Of a stretch of 64,000 nucleotides of DNA, positions 1-9,042 are shown in pieces; the stretch's first letter is position 1; each line of letters begins with the position of its first letter. This DNA comes from Planctomycetota bacterium (lineage in GTDB: Bacteria > Planctomycetota > UBA1135 > GCA-002686595): positions 59,776 to 123,775 of the forward strand of contig JAJDEU010000006.1 in assembly GCA_029259635.1 (NCBI GenBank), in the 5' to 3' direction. The position numbers and the translations under genes are program-made. The notes below the pieces were generated by a model. That model saw only the letters and a list, made by a program, of their open reading frames with translations. It ran no database searches and was not told where the DNA came from.

Positions 1-621
1 ACGCCCGCCTTCGCGAGTTCGCGCGAACAACTCTTGAGCGCGAGTTCTGCGGACGGCGACCTCGACTTCCTGCGCAACTCCGCGAAGAGTACGTACACCG
101 CCGCGAAACGAATGACCGAGCTGACCAGCGCGAAGTCATCCGTCAGCTACCCGAACACCGAACTCGGGCGCCAGCTGAAGCTCGTCGCTAGGCTCATCTC
201 CGGAGAGTTCGGCACGCGTGTCTTCCAAGTCGAGCTCGGCGGCTTCGACCACCACTCGCGCCAAGCGCCCGCGCACCAAGCGCTGCTCGGCCAACTCTCG
301 AATGCCCTCGCCGCCTTCCAAGGCGACCTCGATGAATCCGGCCACGACGACCGCGTCATGACACTGGTCTTCAGCGAGTTCGGAAGACGCGCCGCCGAGA
401 ACGGATCGCGTGGAACCGACCACGGCGCCGGTGCGCCAGCCTTCTTGATGGGCTCGAAGGTGCGAGCGGGTCTGCACGGCACCGGCCCGGATCTAACTCA
501 ACTTGTCGATGGCGACGTCGCCGTGACCACCGACTTCCGCAGCGTCTACACGACGCTCGAGCAGAGCTGGATGGGCATGAAGCCGTCGACGCGGGCCAAA
601 GCCCTTCCTCTATTGGGGTAA
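1..621 (+). CDS. DUF1501 domain protein, C-terminal part (truncated by window edge)
   Basis: The frame is open from base 1 and ends at a TAA at 619-621, so only about 206 C-terminal residues are present. The first possible in-window start (TTG at 34) is internal and not the true start. Family signatures are visible: a GGFDHH segment near the middle, SEFGRR, a GTDHG motif and a final DFRSVY segment. These match the DUF1501 (sulfatase-like) family that is expanded in Planctomycetota, often exported by the Tat route and usually paired with a DUF1549/1553 or DUF1800 protein. Its substrate is unknown. The partner would lie upstream, outside this window. Confidence 0.88.
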   Translation, partial: TPAFASSREQLLSASSADGDLDFLRNSAKSTYTAAKRMTELTSAKSSVSYPNTELGRQLKLVARLISGEFGTRVFQVELGGFDHHSRQAPAHQALLGQLSNALAAFQGDLDESGHDDRVMTLVFSEFGRRAAENGSRGTDHGAGAPAFLMGSKVRAGLHGTGPDLTQLVDGDVAVTTDFRSVYTTLEQSWMGMKPSTRAKALPLLG

Positions 622-967
622 TCCTCGGTCGCCGAGGTGCTGAAGTCGGGACGGACACTCCCGCGAGTCGCTCGTTGGCCCCCCGGGAGGCGCGGGAAAT
701 GGACTTCCCCAACAGGTCAGGGCGGCTGTCGCTATCGGGCGGCGGCGAATGAGCGTGCGATCCGATTTTTGCGGTACCCTTCTGTGGCAAAATTCCAAGA
801 CGTCCCCCAATGGGTGCGACTGAGGTCCACTGGGCAAGCTAGCGAACGACAGTGTTTCGCCAGGGCCTAAAAACGCGTCACCGATGCCGAGAAGTCGGCG
901 TAGCGCGGAACTTCGCGAGCGTTACCTCGCTCAATCGCCCCTCATCATTCGAACCTACGCCTCCACG
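622..967. other. Intergenic stretch, no gene recognised
   Basis: These 346 bases separate the DUF1501 gene from the spondin gene. A small perfect hairpin (6-bp stem CCTCGG/CCGAGG, loop TCG) lies at 623-637, immediately after the stop codon. It lacks a T-run, so it is at best a weak terminator. Short open frames in the region have no recognisable protein features. The promoter of the following gene presumably lies here, but I see no clear -35/-10 pair. Confidence 0.4.
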
Positions 968-2035
968 ATGCTCACCACCTTCGGATTCCGTTCGGCAGCC
1001 GCCCTGCTCCTCGTCACCGCAGTCACCCCCAGCCTGGCTTCGGCGAACGGAGCCGACGCGCTCTACGACGTGCACTTCACCCCGACTTGGAGCTTCGCCA
1101 CTCATCCGACGGCCTTTCCTCCGTTCGCTCACTTCTCCCCTTTGATCGGCGCGACGCATAACGCAGGCGTTCAGTTCTGGACACCGGGCGGAGTTTCGTC
1201 GCCGGGCATCGAAGTCATGGCCGAATCCGGCGGCACGTTTCAGCTCGACTCCGAAGTCATGCAGGCGATTACGGCCGGCAATGCGGGCGAGGTCATCAAC
1301 GGCGGCGCGATCTTCTTGCCCGGTACCGCAATGGGCACCTTTCGCGTCACCGATGAGTTCCCCCTCGTCTCCCTGGTCACGATGATCGCGCCCAGCCCCG
1401 ATTGGTTCGTCGGCGTCCATGACCTGAACCTGCTCTCGCCGACGGGTTGGGTCGACAATCTCGTTGTCGACCTGTTTGCCTACGACGCGGGCACCGACAG
1501 TGGAGCGACGTTCACTTCCAACGACATTAACACCCTGCCGAAGCAGCACATCTCGCTCATCACGGGCGGTCCGTTTACCGGCATGGACTCGCTCGGAACC
1601 TTCACCTTTGTGCGTCGAGCGAGCACCTTCCGATATGGTTCTGTGAATCCCGCCGAGAGTTTCGTCGTAACGTCTGGAGTTCCGCAAATGGGCACGACGG
1701 TAGAATTCGAGTTCAAGGATCCCTCCGGAACCATGCTCCAACCTTCGAAGGTCTTTTTATCGGCCGCAATCACGGCTGACCCGTTGTATCCCTCCGGCAC
1801 GATCGTTCCCTTCTACGGTTTGACCGCGCCGGGAACTCCGGGCGAGATACTGGTTGGCCCGACCTTCTTGACGAGACGCGCCGGGATGTGGAAGGGCAAT
1901 CCCGTCGGATTCACCCTTCAGGTTCCTGTGGATCCGACGTTGGAGGGCGTGCCCATCTACTTGCAGGGCTTCTTCTACGACGCAACTCATCGTGTCGGAT
2001 TGACGAGCGCCATCAAGCTCGTCATCGGGGCGTAG
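968..2035 (+). CDS. Secreted spondin-domain protein
   Basis: The chosen start is ATG 968, because it begins a classic signal peptide (LLLVTAV... ending SLASANG). The frame is open further upstream, but the extra 28 residues look non-coding. The mature protein of about 330 residues begins with YDVHFTPTWS and continues with a PPFAHFSPLIG-type segment, a pattern seen in spondin N-terminal domains (PF06468). In animals these bind matrix; in bacteria they occur in secreted proteins of unknown role. A second half of about 160 residues (VEFEFKDPSG..., TSAIKLVIGA at the end) is beta-rich and could be a further adhesion-like domain. It is monocistronic, with convergent genes downstream. Confidence 0.75.
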   Translation: MLTTFGFRSAAALLLVTAVTPSLASANGADALYDVHFTPTWSFATHPTAFPPFAHFSPLIGATHNAGVQFWTPGGVSSPGIEVMAESGGTFQLDSEVMQAITAGNAGEVINGGAIFLPGTAMGTFRVTDEFPLVSLVTMIAPSPDWFVGVHDLNLLSPTGWVDNLVVDLFAYDAGTDSGATFTSNDINTLPKQHISLITGGPFTGMDSLGTFTFVRRASTFRYGSVNPAESFVVTSGVPQMGTTVEFEFKDPSGTMLQPSKVFLSAAITADPLYPSGTIVPFYGLTAPGTPGEILVGPTFLTRRAGMWKGNPVGFTLQVPVDPTLEGVPIYLQGFFYDATHRVGLTSAIKLVIGA

Positions 2036-2151
2036 TCGACAAGGGGAACGCGGGCTCAGCACAAGAAGAGGCTGTCCCGCGGCTTTGGTGGAAGCCTAGT
2101 CCTCGATCCAGCGAGGGCACCGATCGCTGCACTGTCAGACCGACGGTTGCC

Positions 2152-2514
2152 CTATCCGCTTCTCTCCGCGCGTGACTTTCGCTCCCACTCGAGCAGCGCG
2201 ATCAGCAAGCCGAGGATCGAGGACATCAGCCATAATCCGCCGAGGTGCTCGCCTTTAGCGGGGACGACGATCATCGGGATCGATCCGGCGAGCGGGCCGA
2301 CGACGAGATAACCCCAGCGTGCGGTTCGGAAGAAGCGAATCGTCGTCAGGATCACGACGCCGAAGAGAGCGCCAAAGAGGAAGGCCGCGGTCACGGCGAT
2401 GAAGTAGTTGATGACGCCGCCTTCGGCCTCGCGGCTGAGCGGCAGCGCAAAAATTCCGCCTGTGAGGATCGCCAAGCGATAGCTGCTCATCCAGGTTCGT
2501 ATGCGTGTGAGCAT
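2152..2514 (-). CDS. Small four-helix membrane protein, third gene of sigma operon
   Basis: This 120-residue protein starts at ATG 2514, two bases after the stop codon of the anti-sigma gene, so it is almost certainly co-transcribed with it. Four hydrophobic segments are visible: around YRLAILTGGIFALPL, the IAVTAAFLFGALFGVV stretch, the GYLVVGPLAGSIPM stretch and the LWLMSSILGLLIALL stretch. I recognise no family. Its place behind an ECF sigma/anti-sigma pair suggests an accessory sensor or a regulated envelope protein. That role is inference from position only. Confidence 0.6.
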   Translation of the reverse strand: MLTRIRTWMSSYRLAILTGGIFALPLSREAEGGVINYFIAVTAAFLFGALFGVVILTTIRFFRTARWGYLVVGPLAGSIPMIVVPAKGEHLGGLWLMSSILGLLIALLEWERKSRAERSG

Positions 2515-2516
2515 GA

Positions 2517-3032
2517 CTAGCTCTCCTTTTCGTCGGTGAGGTCGATCGTGGGCATGAGCTCTTCGAAGGCTTGGCCCCATTCGGAGACGGACGCGCCGAA
2601 GCCGCTCCATGAACTCGGTAAGGAGTTTGCCGGGGAGGCGTCGTCTTGAGAGAGCGTGCGAATGGCGATCAGGGCGAGGGCGGCGGCTGCGAGCGGGAGT
2701 AGGGTGGAGACCTTGAGTCGCTGCCAACCCGAGACTGCGGTTGGAGCGGGAATGAGCGCGAGTCGATCATTCAGCCCAGCCATCGCGAAGTCGAGCTCGG
2801 ACTCGACCGTGGTCGCAGGAACGAGGGTCTCGAGCATGAGCTCGAGCTCGTCACTCTCGGCGCGACAACTGGCGCAGGCCTCTAGGTGTCCCGAGTCGCG
2901 CGCCTCCTCGATCGGAGCCAGCCCGCCATCGAGCAACTCCGTCAGTCGATGACGGACTCTTTCACAGGAACTCGACGGCTCCCGCGAGCCGCTCGCGTCG
3001 CGAACACCACGATCTTGATTTTCTTTAGTCAT
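2517..3032 (-). CDS. Zinc-finger anti-sigma factor (membrane-anchored)
   Basis: The protein is about 171 residues, and its ATG (3032) overlaps the TGA of the upstream sigma gene as ATGA, a translational-coupling arrangement. A second ATG at 3038 is also possible. The N-terminal half carries the zf-HC2 signature H-x3-C-x2-C (within SGHLEACASC), typical of zinc-binding anti-sigma domains that clamp ECF sigma factors. One hydrophobic helix (LLPLAAAALALIAIRTL) follows near residue 120, so the C-terminal part would lie in the periplasm. The expected role is to hold the adjacent sigma factor inactive until an envelope signal arrives. Confidence 0.85.
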   Translation of the reverse strand: MTKENQDRGVRDASGSREPSSSCERVRHRLTELLDGGLAPIEEARDSGHLEACASCRAESDELELMLETLVPATTVESELDFAMAGLNDRLALIPAPTAVSGWQRLKVSTLLPLAAAALALIAIRTLSQDDASPANSLPSSWSGFGASVSEWGQAFEELMPTIDLTDEKES

Positions 3033-3679
3033 AACCATTCACCGCCTAACGCCGCGCGTAACTTGCGCAGCCCTTGATAGAAATTCGCGCGGGCATTCGC
3101 CTCCGAGATTCCGAGCAGCTCTGCGATCTCGCCGTGCGAGAGTTCGCCGTCCGATCGCAGGAGACAGACCTCGCGCTGGCGAGGCGGCAGCTCCTGCATC
3201 GCTGCCTGTACGCGCGAACGAAGCTCGCGCTTCTCGAGTTCTTCCAATGCGCCTGGCTCCGCACGATCATCACGGATCGATTCGGGAGCCTCCGACAACG
3301 CCACTTCCGATCGCTTGCGCAACCTTTGGGCCAGCGCGTTGCGGGCCATCGTGAGCACCCAAGCGCGAAAACGTTCGGGATCACGCAGGCTCGCGAGTTG
3401 CTCAAGCGCCCGAACGAGCGTGTCTTGATAGAGGTCGCGCGCTCGATCGAGCAGAGGCTCGCGCCCTCGCACGAAGGACCATAAGACTCGGCCGTGACGC
3501 TCGAGCAGCTCCGCAAAGCCCTCTCGATCGCCCGCCAAGACTCGTGTGATGATCTCGGTGTCGCTCTGTTCCACAGTACTCTCATGAGCTGTCGGGCCCG
3601 CGATCGGGGCTCTGCTCGACGCTCTGTCGCACTCAGTCGGATTTCGTGAAACGGATTTCGACAAAACTTCGACCGTCAT
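3029..3679 (-). CDS. ECF-type RNA polymerase sigma factor
   Basis: A 216-residue sigma-70 family protein. The start at ATG 3679 is preferred because it overlaps the TGA of the upstream MFS gene (ATGA) and removes a non-conserved N-terminal extension. Region 2 is visible in FAELLERHGRVLW... DLYQDTLVRAL and the RFRAWVLTMARN segment. Region 4 has LPPRQREVCLL and the helix-turn-helix HGEIAELLGISEANARANFYQG. It lies directly before its presumed anti-sigma factor and is likely autoregulated. Target promoters cannot be told from the sequence. Confidence 0.92.
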   Translation of the reverse strand: MTVEVLSKSVSRNPTECDRASSRAPIAGPTAHESTVEQSDTEIITRVLAGDREGFAELLERHGRVLWSFVRGREPLLDRARDLYQDTLVRALEQLASLRDPERFRAWVLTMARNALAQRLRKRSEVALSEAPESIRDDRAEPGALEELEKRELRSRVQAAMQELPPRQREVCLLRSDGELSHGEIAELLGISEANARANFYQGLRKLRAALGGEWL

Positions 3680-4866
3680 TCCTCTCGCGCATCGAATCCG
3701 CCCGCCCGCGACAGGCTCGTCATCGACGCCAGGCAAGCGAACACCATGAAAGCCCCCACCGCCAGCAGCACGGGGTGTTGCCCGAACTTATCCATCGCCA
3801 GACCGATGATCGGCGCGATGATCAGGAAAGTACCCCGAAAGATCAGGCTGCGCAGGGAGAGAAAGCCCGCGCGGTCCGTGCTCGGAATCAGGCGCTGTTC
3901 CTCATGTCCCAGTGGCGGCGAGAACAAGCCGCGCATCGTCGTGAGCACCAGATAGAAACCGACGCCCCACAGGCTCTGCGAGAGCCCCATACCCGCGTAC
4001 CCGATCGCGATCAGAACCACGCACACGACCATCAACCGGAGGAAGCCGATGCGCGCGGACACGCGGGTTGCGAAGAGCGACGAGATCGCGACGCTGTAGT
4101 TCGCCACCGCCCAGACCACGCCCAACCAACCGGCATCCATGCCCGCGTCGGTCGCGTAGAGTTGAATCGTCCACACCGGGATGAAGGAGGACATGCCGAG
4201 CGCGATCGTCAGCAACATGACCGCGCGCAACCGCGGTGACTCCGTAGAGACGTGCCTGACCATCGCGCGAATCTGTTGCCAATTGCCGCCGGTCGGAGGA
4301 CGGTGACGCGCCGGCTCGACCAACCGCCAAGCCACGTACAGGTTGACGATCCAGACGACCGTCTCGGTAACGAAGGGCAACCGCGCCCAGTACGCAAACA
4401 TCACGCCTGCAACAAGCGCCGCCGAGCCCTCACCGAGCTGGCCCCAAAAACGCATGCGTCCGTTCCACTTGCTGTAGTCGGACTCGCGACCCGTCTCCTT
4501 CAGGGACTCGTAGAGCAGCGCTTGATCGCTGCCCGAGACCAATGAGATTCCGATGCCGAGGACGATCTCGCCGAGAACGACGCCGCCAATTCCGTCTGCG
4601 CGCGCATAGATCGACCAACCGATCGCGTTCAAGATCGCAGCGATCACCAGAGTGCGTCGATAGCCGATGCGGTCGGCCAAGTAGCCCGACGGAAACTCGA
4701 ACAGCACCATCGCGAGCCCGAAGCCGCCCTGCACAAGCATGATTTCGGTCATGCTCATCCCGAGATCCTGACGGTAGAACACGGTCAGGATAGCCATCGG
4801 GAAGAGGCTCATCTGAAGCGCATGAAAGACGCACAGGAGCCCCGGATTGCGCTTCAGCTCGGGCAT
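3676..4866 (-). CDS. Major facilitator superfamily transporter
   Basis: The protein has 396 residues with about 12 hydrophobic helices. The loop motif GYLADRIGYRRT between helices 2 and 3 is the MFS A-motif. The family moves small solutes across the inner membrane using ion gradients; the substrate cannot be read from sequence. ATG 4866 is preferred over the TTG two codons earlier. The stop codon overlaps the start of an ECF sigma factor by four bases, so transporter, sigma factor, anti-sigma factor and small membrane protein form one operon. A transporter at the head of a sigma operon may be a target of that regulator (inference). Confidence 0.88.
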   Translation of the reverse strand: MPELKRNPGLLCVFHALQMSLFPMAILTVFYRQDLGMSMTEIMLVQGGFGLAMVLFEFPSGYLADRIGYRRTLVIAAILNAIGWSIYARADGIGGVVLGEIVLGIGISLVSGSDQALLYESLKETGRESDYSKWNGRMRFWGQLGEGSAALVAGVMFAYWARLPFVTETVVWIVNLYVAWRLVEPARHRPPTGGNWQQIRAMVRHVSTESPRLRAVMLLTIALGMSSFIPVWTIQLYATDAGMDAGWLGVVWAVANYSVAISSLFATRVSARIGFLRLMVVCVVLIAIGYAGMGLSQSLWGVGFYLVLTTMRGLFSPPLGHEEQRLIPSTDRAGFLSLRSLIFRGTFLIIAPIIGLAMDKFGQHPVLLAVGAFMVFACLASMTSLSRAGGFDAREE

Positions 4867-4956
4867 GCCCAAACATAGCGATTAGCGGACTCGAACGGCG
4901 GGCAGATTATCTCGCAAACGTTGCGTCGTTCGCTTGGCGTGCTTGTCTGCTCGCGG

Positions 4957-7731
4957 CTACGTCGCGGGGACTTGAGTATCCGGTGCTCCGAGCAGAACGA
5001 AGGAGCTCCACGAGATCGCGTTCGCATTCGACTCGCGAGCGGCTCGCTGGGAAGCCACGAGCGCCGAGCGCGCTGTCTCTCCGGAGGCAAGACGTTCATA
5101 GAACGCGCCCATGAACTGGGCGGAGTCGCGATCATCGACGGGCCAGAGGCTGCACAGCACGCTTCTTGCGCCCCGGCGGATGAAGCTGCTTGCGAGACCA
5201 AAGGCCTCTTCACCCCCGCTGACGTGGGACCGACCGGTCTCGCATCCGCTCAGAGTTACCAGGTCGAAGTCGAGCCGCAGCTTGGCCAGCTCGCGCGCGG
5301 TCAACATCGTGTCACCCAAGAGCAGCGCGGACATGACCGGATTGTCCGGCCGGAAGACGCCGTGGCTGGCGAGGTGCAACAGCCCTCCCGACGAATCGCG
5401 ACAGCCCAATAGGCCGTGAAGTTCCCCTTCGGGAACCTGAGTCGCCAGCGGTCCATATAGGTGCGAGAGGTTCTCGGCCTCGCCCTCAAGAGCCGGTAGG
5501 TCAGCGGATCGCGCTCGGCAAATCGTAACTTCGCCCCCCTGAGAGCTCCGCGCCCTGCAGTGAGCCACGTGTCCAATCGAGATCCCGAACGTCACATCAT
5601 GGAGGTCGGCCAACGTGGCGCCCGAGGTGCGAAAGGCGTGAAAGGGTAGACCGTGCAGCGAGCCGTAGGGAACGATCACGAGCGCGCGCTCTTGAACTCG
5701 ATCGAGTACGGGTGTGATCAAGCGCTCGCCCAGGGCATCGAGGATGGATTCCGAAGACGCGGCGAGTTTCTTGTGGTTGCGCCTCGAGTAGTCCTCACCA
5801 AATCGAAGCTTGTCGACGTGGAAGGTCCACCTCCGACGCAGGCGCCCAATCTCGTCGAGATTCAAGTCGAGCGGAATCGCTTCGAGCCGATCCGTCGTCA
5901 AGACGTACGCGATTGCGCCGTATTGGCTGAGCGCATAAGCGAGGAGCGCTTCTCCAGGCGCGACCGCGCGGCGCAGACTCTCCAGATCAACCGCGGGCCG
6001 AGTCGGTTCCGCGCGCTGGGTAATGACGTCAGTCTCCGCTTCGCGGAGCCGCGCGTCGTCACCCGTCTTCCCGCTCAACTCCTCTTCACCCCCGGCGGCC
6101 CCGACGTCCGAATCGAGACTCTTGGTGAAGTACCAAGCGAGTCTCTGGTGCGCTGATGAGCTTCGGTCGGCGTCGCCGCCCGTTGGGCTCCAGCTTCGGA
6201 ACCGGCCGGACTCGAGCATCTGCAGCGAACTCTCCGGGTTGTGCTCGTGAACCGCGCGAAGATAGGCGAGGTCGACGTAAGCCCCGTGCGGACTGCGGAA
6301 GAAAGCGATTCGAATATCGGAGCGCGGGAGCTCTCCGAGCACACCCTCGACCGTCTCGATAACCGTTTGGAGTTCCGCGACCGCGCCGCTCGTATCATCG
6401 AGCCTGTACTTGAGGTCGGCGAGAACTCGGTGCGCTTGCCCTAAGACAATCGCATCGAGCGCGCGATTCGATCGGCGGTCGGTGATCAAAGCGGTGAGCA
6501 CGGCGCGAGCCTCGTCGAATTGAGACATCCGCACGAGCGTGCGCGCGAGCGCTGTCGCGGCCAGCGCGCTCCAGAGTGCAAGCCCGCGCTCTTCAAGTGT
6601 CCGATGGGCTCCGCGCAGAATCCGCGCCGCGACCTCGGCATCACCATTCAAAACGTGCACCTCGCTGCGATGAATATCGACGATCGCCGCCCACGCGGGA
6701 TTGTTCAAACGTTCGAAGATCGCGCGCGCTTCGAAAAACGCCTGGCTTGCGACAGAGGGATCCTTCAGACGAAGGTTGGCGACGCCGAGGATCGTCTCCG
6801 CTTTCGCGCGCTCATAGTCGAGCTCGAGCCCGGCGAATCCCTTCGCCGCACGCGCGGCGTGAGTAGCGGCTTCTCGACGTGCATCGAGCCTTAAGTAGAT
6901 CTCCGCCAGGTCGAGATCACACAAGGGCATGCCCCGCGGCTTGCGATGAATCGCGTACATCCGCCGCGCTTCCTCGAGCCCTTCGATCGCCTCCTCAAAA
7001 CTTCCGCGACGGGACAGAACGAGCGAGAGCATGTAGACACAGTCCGCGACGTGAACGTCCATGCCCTCGCTTGCGAAGACTCCGCGCGCCGCCTGGAAGG
7101 TCTGCTCCGCGTCGGCAAACATCCCGGACTGTGACTGGACGATGGCGAGGTTGTAGCGCGAGATCGCGAGCTCGAGTGGCCGGCGAATGCGCTCGAAACG
7201 CGCACATGCAGAGAGGTACTTCTCACGCGCACGGGGATAATCGTCGAGCCGCACATAGACGTTGCCCACGTTCGTCTCGAGTTGCGCGAGGATCCGCTCT
7301 TCACCAAGGCGCTCGAGAATCTCACGCGCTTGCTCCGCGCGCTCCAGCGCTTCTTCGGGCTTTCCCGCGAGCTGATAGACATCGACGAGGCTCCTCAAGA
7401 CGCGCGCGGCCTCCAGTTCGTTGCCTTCCTTCTCGTAGACGGCCAGGGCCTCGAGGTAGGCGTCCAAAGCCTCCTGTGATCTTCCGTTCGAGTGGTACGC
7501 CGTCGCCCGCCCTCGAAAGATCACGGCGGCAATCTCCGGAGATCGATCGGAAATTCGCCCGAGTAGTTCGGCTAAGGGGAGTGCGCCGGGCGGATCGCTT
7601 CGAACCAACTCGTCGATGCGTCGCTTGGTCTCTTCGACCAACTTTTGCCGCCCGGCCGGACCGAGAACCTCCAGCGCACCGTCTTCGATTGCCGCCGGAT
7701 CCGCCAGGAATCGATCGAGATTGAGCTCCAT
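4957..7731 (-). CDS. TPR-CHAT cysteine protease-like protein
   Basis: A 924-residue soluble protein. Residues about 60-450 form tetratricopeptide-like helical repeats (A-x-YHSNGRSQEALDAYLEAL type units). The C-terminal 300 residues form a CHAT caspase-like domain. The catalytic dyad is intact: His790 in LASHGVF and Cys830 in LSGCETG, followed by the SLWPVDD segment. CHAT proteins cleave protein partners and act in defence, cell death or regulated proteolysis; TPR repeats sense or bind the partner. The ATG overlaps the TGA of the upstream small gene by one base (TGATG), so the two are translationally linked. The preceding genes on the strand are an ECF sigma factor and a secreted subtilase. 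The substrate is unknown. Confidence 0.9.
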   Translation of the reverse strand: MELNLDRFLADPAAIEDGALEVLGPAGRQKLVEETKRRIDELVRSDPPGALPLAELLGRISDRSPEIAAVIFRGRATAYHSNGRSQEALDAYLEALAVYEKEGNELEAARVLRSLVDVYQLAGKPEEALERAEQAREILERLGEERILAQLETNVGNVYVRLDDYPRAREKYLSACARFERIRRPLELAISRYNLAIVQSQSGMFADAEQTFQAARGVFASEGMDVHVADCVYMLSLVLSRRGSFEEAIEGLEEARRMYAIHRKPRGMPLCDLDLAEIYLRLDARREAATHAARAAKGFAGLELDYERAKAETILGVANLRLKDPSVASQAFFEARAIFERLNNPAWAAIVDIHRSEVHVLNGDAEVAARILRGAHRTLEERGLALWSALAATALARTLVRMSQFDEARAVLTALITDRRSNRALDAIVLGQAHRVLADLKYRLDDTSGAVAELQTVIETVEGVLGELPRSDIRIAFFRSPHGAYVDLAYLRAVHEHNPESSLQMLESGRFRSWSPTGGDADRSSSAHQRLAWYFTKSLDSDVGAAGGEEELSGKTGDDARLREAETDVITQRAEPTRPAVDLESLRRAVAPGEALLAYALSQYGAIAYVLTTDRLEAIPLDLNLDEIGRLRRRWTFHVDKLRFGEDYSRRNHKKLAASSESILDALGERLITPVLDRVQERALVIVPYGSLHGLPFHAFRTSGATLADLHDVTFGISIGHVAHCRARSSQGGEVTICRARSADLPALEGEAENLSHLYGPLATQVPEGELHGLLGCRDSSGGLLHLASHGVFRPDNPVMSALLLGDTMLTARELAKLRLDFDLVTLSGCETGRSHVSGGEEAFGLASSFIRRGARSVLCSLWPVDDRDSAQFMGAFYERLASGETARSALVASQRAARESNANAISWSSFVLLGAPDTQVPAT

Positions 7732-8225
7732 CAGCCGACTTTGAACACCAGCTCCGGAACCAAGAGCAGCTTCTGCTCCGTCTCGAGCGCAAGCTCGTAA
7801 GACCCGGCGCGAACTCCCGGAATTTCGAACTCGCCGAGCGACTCGATTTCCACCTGGCGAGGAGCCTCGTCTCCGTACAAGACGCAGGCGCCTCCCGCGA
7901 ACTCCTCCTCTTCCGACACAAGCAACTGACCGATCAAGAGCTCGTCTTCGTTCCAGGACAGATCGATCTCATGGCCATCCACCTCGAACAGTTCGTGGAA
8001 TGGAGACTTCGTCCCCCCTCGCAAGGTTGTCGTCGCCGCAGGCATTTGCGCCGCGACCAGTAACTTGCGCTGGAAGCCTTCCTTCGCGTCGAAGAGCTCG
8101 AGGGCAAAATCACGCAAATTCGAGCGTACATCCGCGATCTGCTCGGGGATCAGCCCGCCGAACATGCGCTTCACGATTTCCCAATTGCGAAGCTCCTCCG
8201 GATCGCCGCCTCGAATTCGATTCAC
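7731..8225 (-). CDS. Small protein of the sigma/CHAT operon, function unknown
   Basis: At least 164 residues from a GTG at 8225. The same frame stays open upstream to a TAG, and the extra 21 codons read like protein (IATSLRDILKAFENPESRAK). They end at an ATC at 8286-8288 that sits 6 bases after a strong AAGGAG. The true start may therefore be a rare ATC codon at 8288, or the annotated GTG, which has no ribosome site. The N-terminal half is charged and helical, and the C-terminal half is beta-rich and acidic (a SEEEEF stretch, ending ELVFKVG). There is no signal peptide or membrane segment and I recognise no family. Tight coupling to the CHAT gene makes it a candidate partner or substrate of that protease (inference). 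Confidence 0.7.
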   Translation of the reverse strand: MNRIRGGDPEELRNWEIVKRMFGGLIPEQIADVRSNLRDFALELFDAKEGFQRKLLVAAQMPAATTTLRGGTKSPFHELFEVDGHEIDLSWNEDELLIGQLLVSEEEEFAGGACVLYGDEAPRQVEIESLGEFEIPGVRAGSYELALETEQKLLLVPELVFKVG

Positions 8226-8387
8226 GATTTTCGCGCGTGATTCGGGGTTCTCGAACGCTTTCAGGATGTCTCGTAGTGATGTGGCGATAACTAGCTCCTT
8301 TCGAAATGAGAGAGACTTAATGAGCTACTGCGTGAGAGCGTCGTGACGCTCGATGGAATACGAGAGAATCGAATTGATTCTCGAGTT

Positions 8388-8990
8388 TTAGTGCGGATCA
8401 CGCTTTGCCTCTCTCGCGCCCAAGATTAAAGCGAGCTTTTCGAGGCATCGAATTCGAGTCGGGCCGATACTCCCGACCGGAATTCCCAGCTCGGCGCTAA
8501 GCGTCTCGTAGGCCGGCGGCGGATCATCTAAAAAGAGGCGCGTGAGTAGCTGCTGGCAGCGCGAGTCCATTTGATCCAGCCCAGCGATCACTTCCGCGTT
8601 CGCCTCGACCACCTCGAACGCATCGGCTGGTTCGGAAGTCGCACTGGGAATGGCCGATAGCTGCTCGGCATCCAGTTCAACCAGGTTCTCGCGCGAGCGC
8701 CTTTGCCCTTGTCGCCAACTCTCCCGCCGAGCTGTCGTTCGAATCCAAAAGCTAACGCGCCCCGGATTCCGGATGCTTTGAATGTGCTCGTACAGAGTCC
8801 TCCAGGTCGCTTGAAAGACTTCCTCCGAGTCTTCCACCGAGAGACCGAGTCCCCGTGGAACGGACATGACCAACCGCTCGTAGCGATGAACCAACTCGCG
8901 CCAGGCTTCTCCATCGCCTGACCGAACGGCGGTGAACAACTCTTCGTCGGAGAGTGCTCGGCTCTCGGAGCCTGTCGGATGCCCGTTCAC
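8388..8990 (-). CDS. ECF-type sigma factor of the CHAT/subtilase operon
   Basis: About 200 residues from GTG 8990; a longer frame overlaps the upstream protease gene and is unlikely. Region 2 is present (AWRELVHRYERLVMSV, SEEVFQATWRTLYEH, then RVSFWIRTTARRE). Region 4 contains PPPAYETLSAELGIPVGSIG followed by PTRIRCLEKL, a form common in the actinobacterial and planctomycete sigma factors that sit beside CHAT proteins. No zinc-finger anti-sigma gene is adjacent. The neighbouring small protein is the only candidate regulator in the operon. It lies about 50 bases behind the S8 protease stop. Confidence 0.88.
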   Translation of the reverse strand: MNGHPTGSESRALSDEELFTAVRSGDGEAWRELVHRYERLVMSVPRGLGLSVEDSEEVFQATWRTLYEHIQSIRNPGRVSFWIRTTARRESWRQGQRRSRENLVELDAEQLSAIPSATSEPADAFEVVEANAEVIAGLDQMDSRCQQLLTRLFLDDPPPAYETLSAELGIPVGSIGPTRIRCLEKLALILGAREAKRDPH

Positions 8991-9042
8991 AGTGGAGTGA
9001 TCATCGGGGACCCGCGACCTGTGCGCCTCTCCTTTTGCCGGA

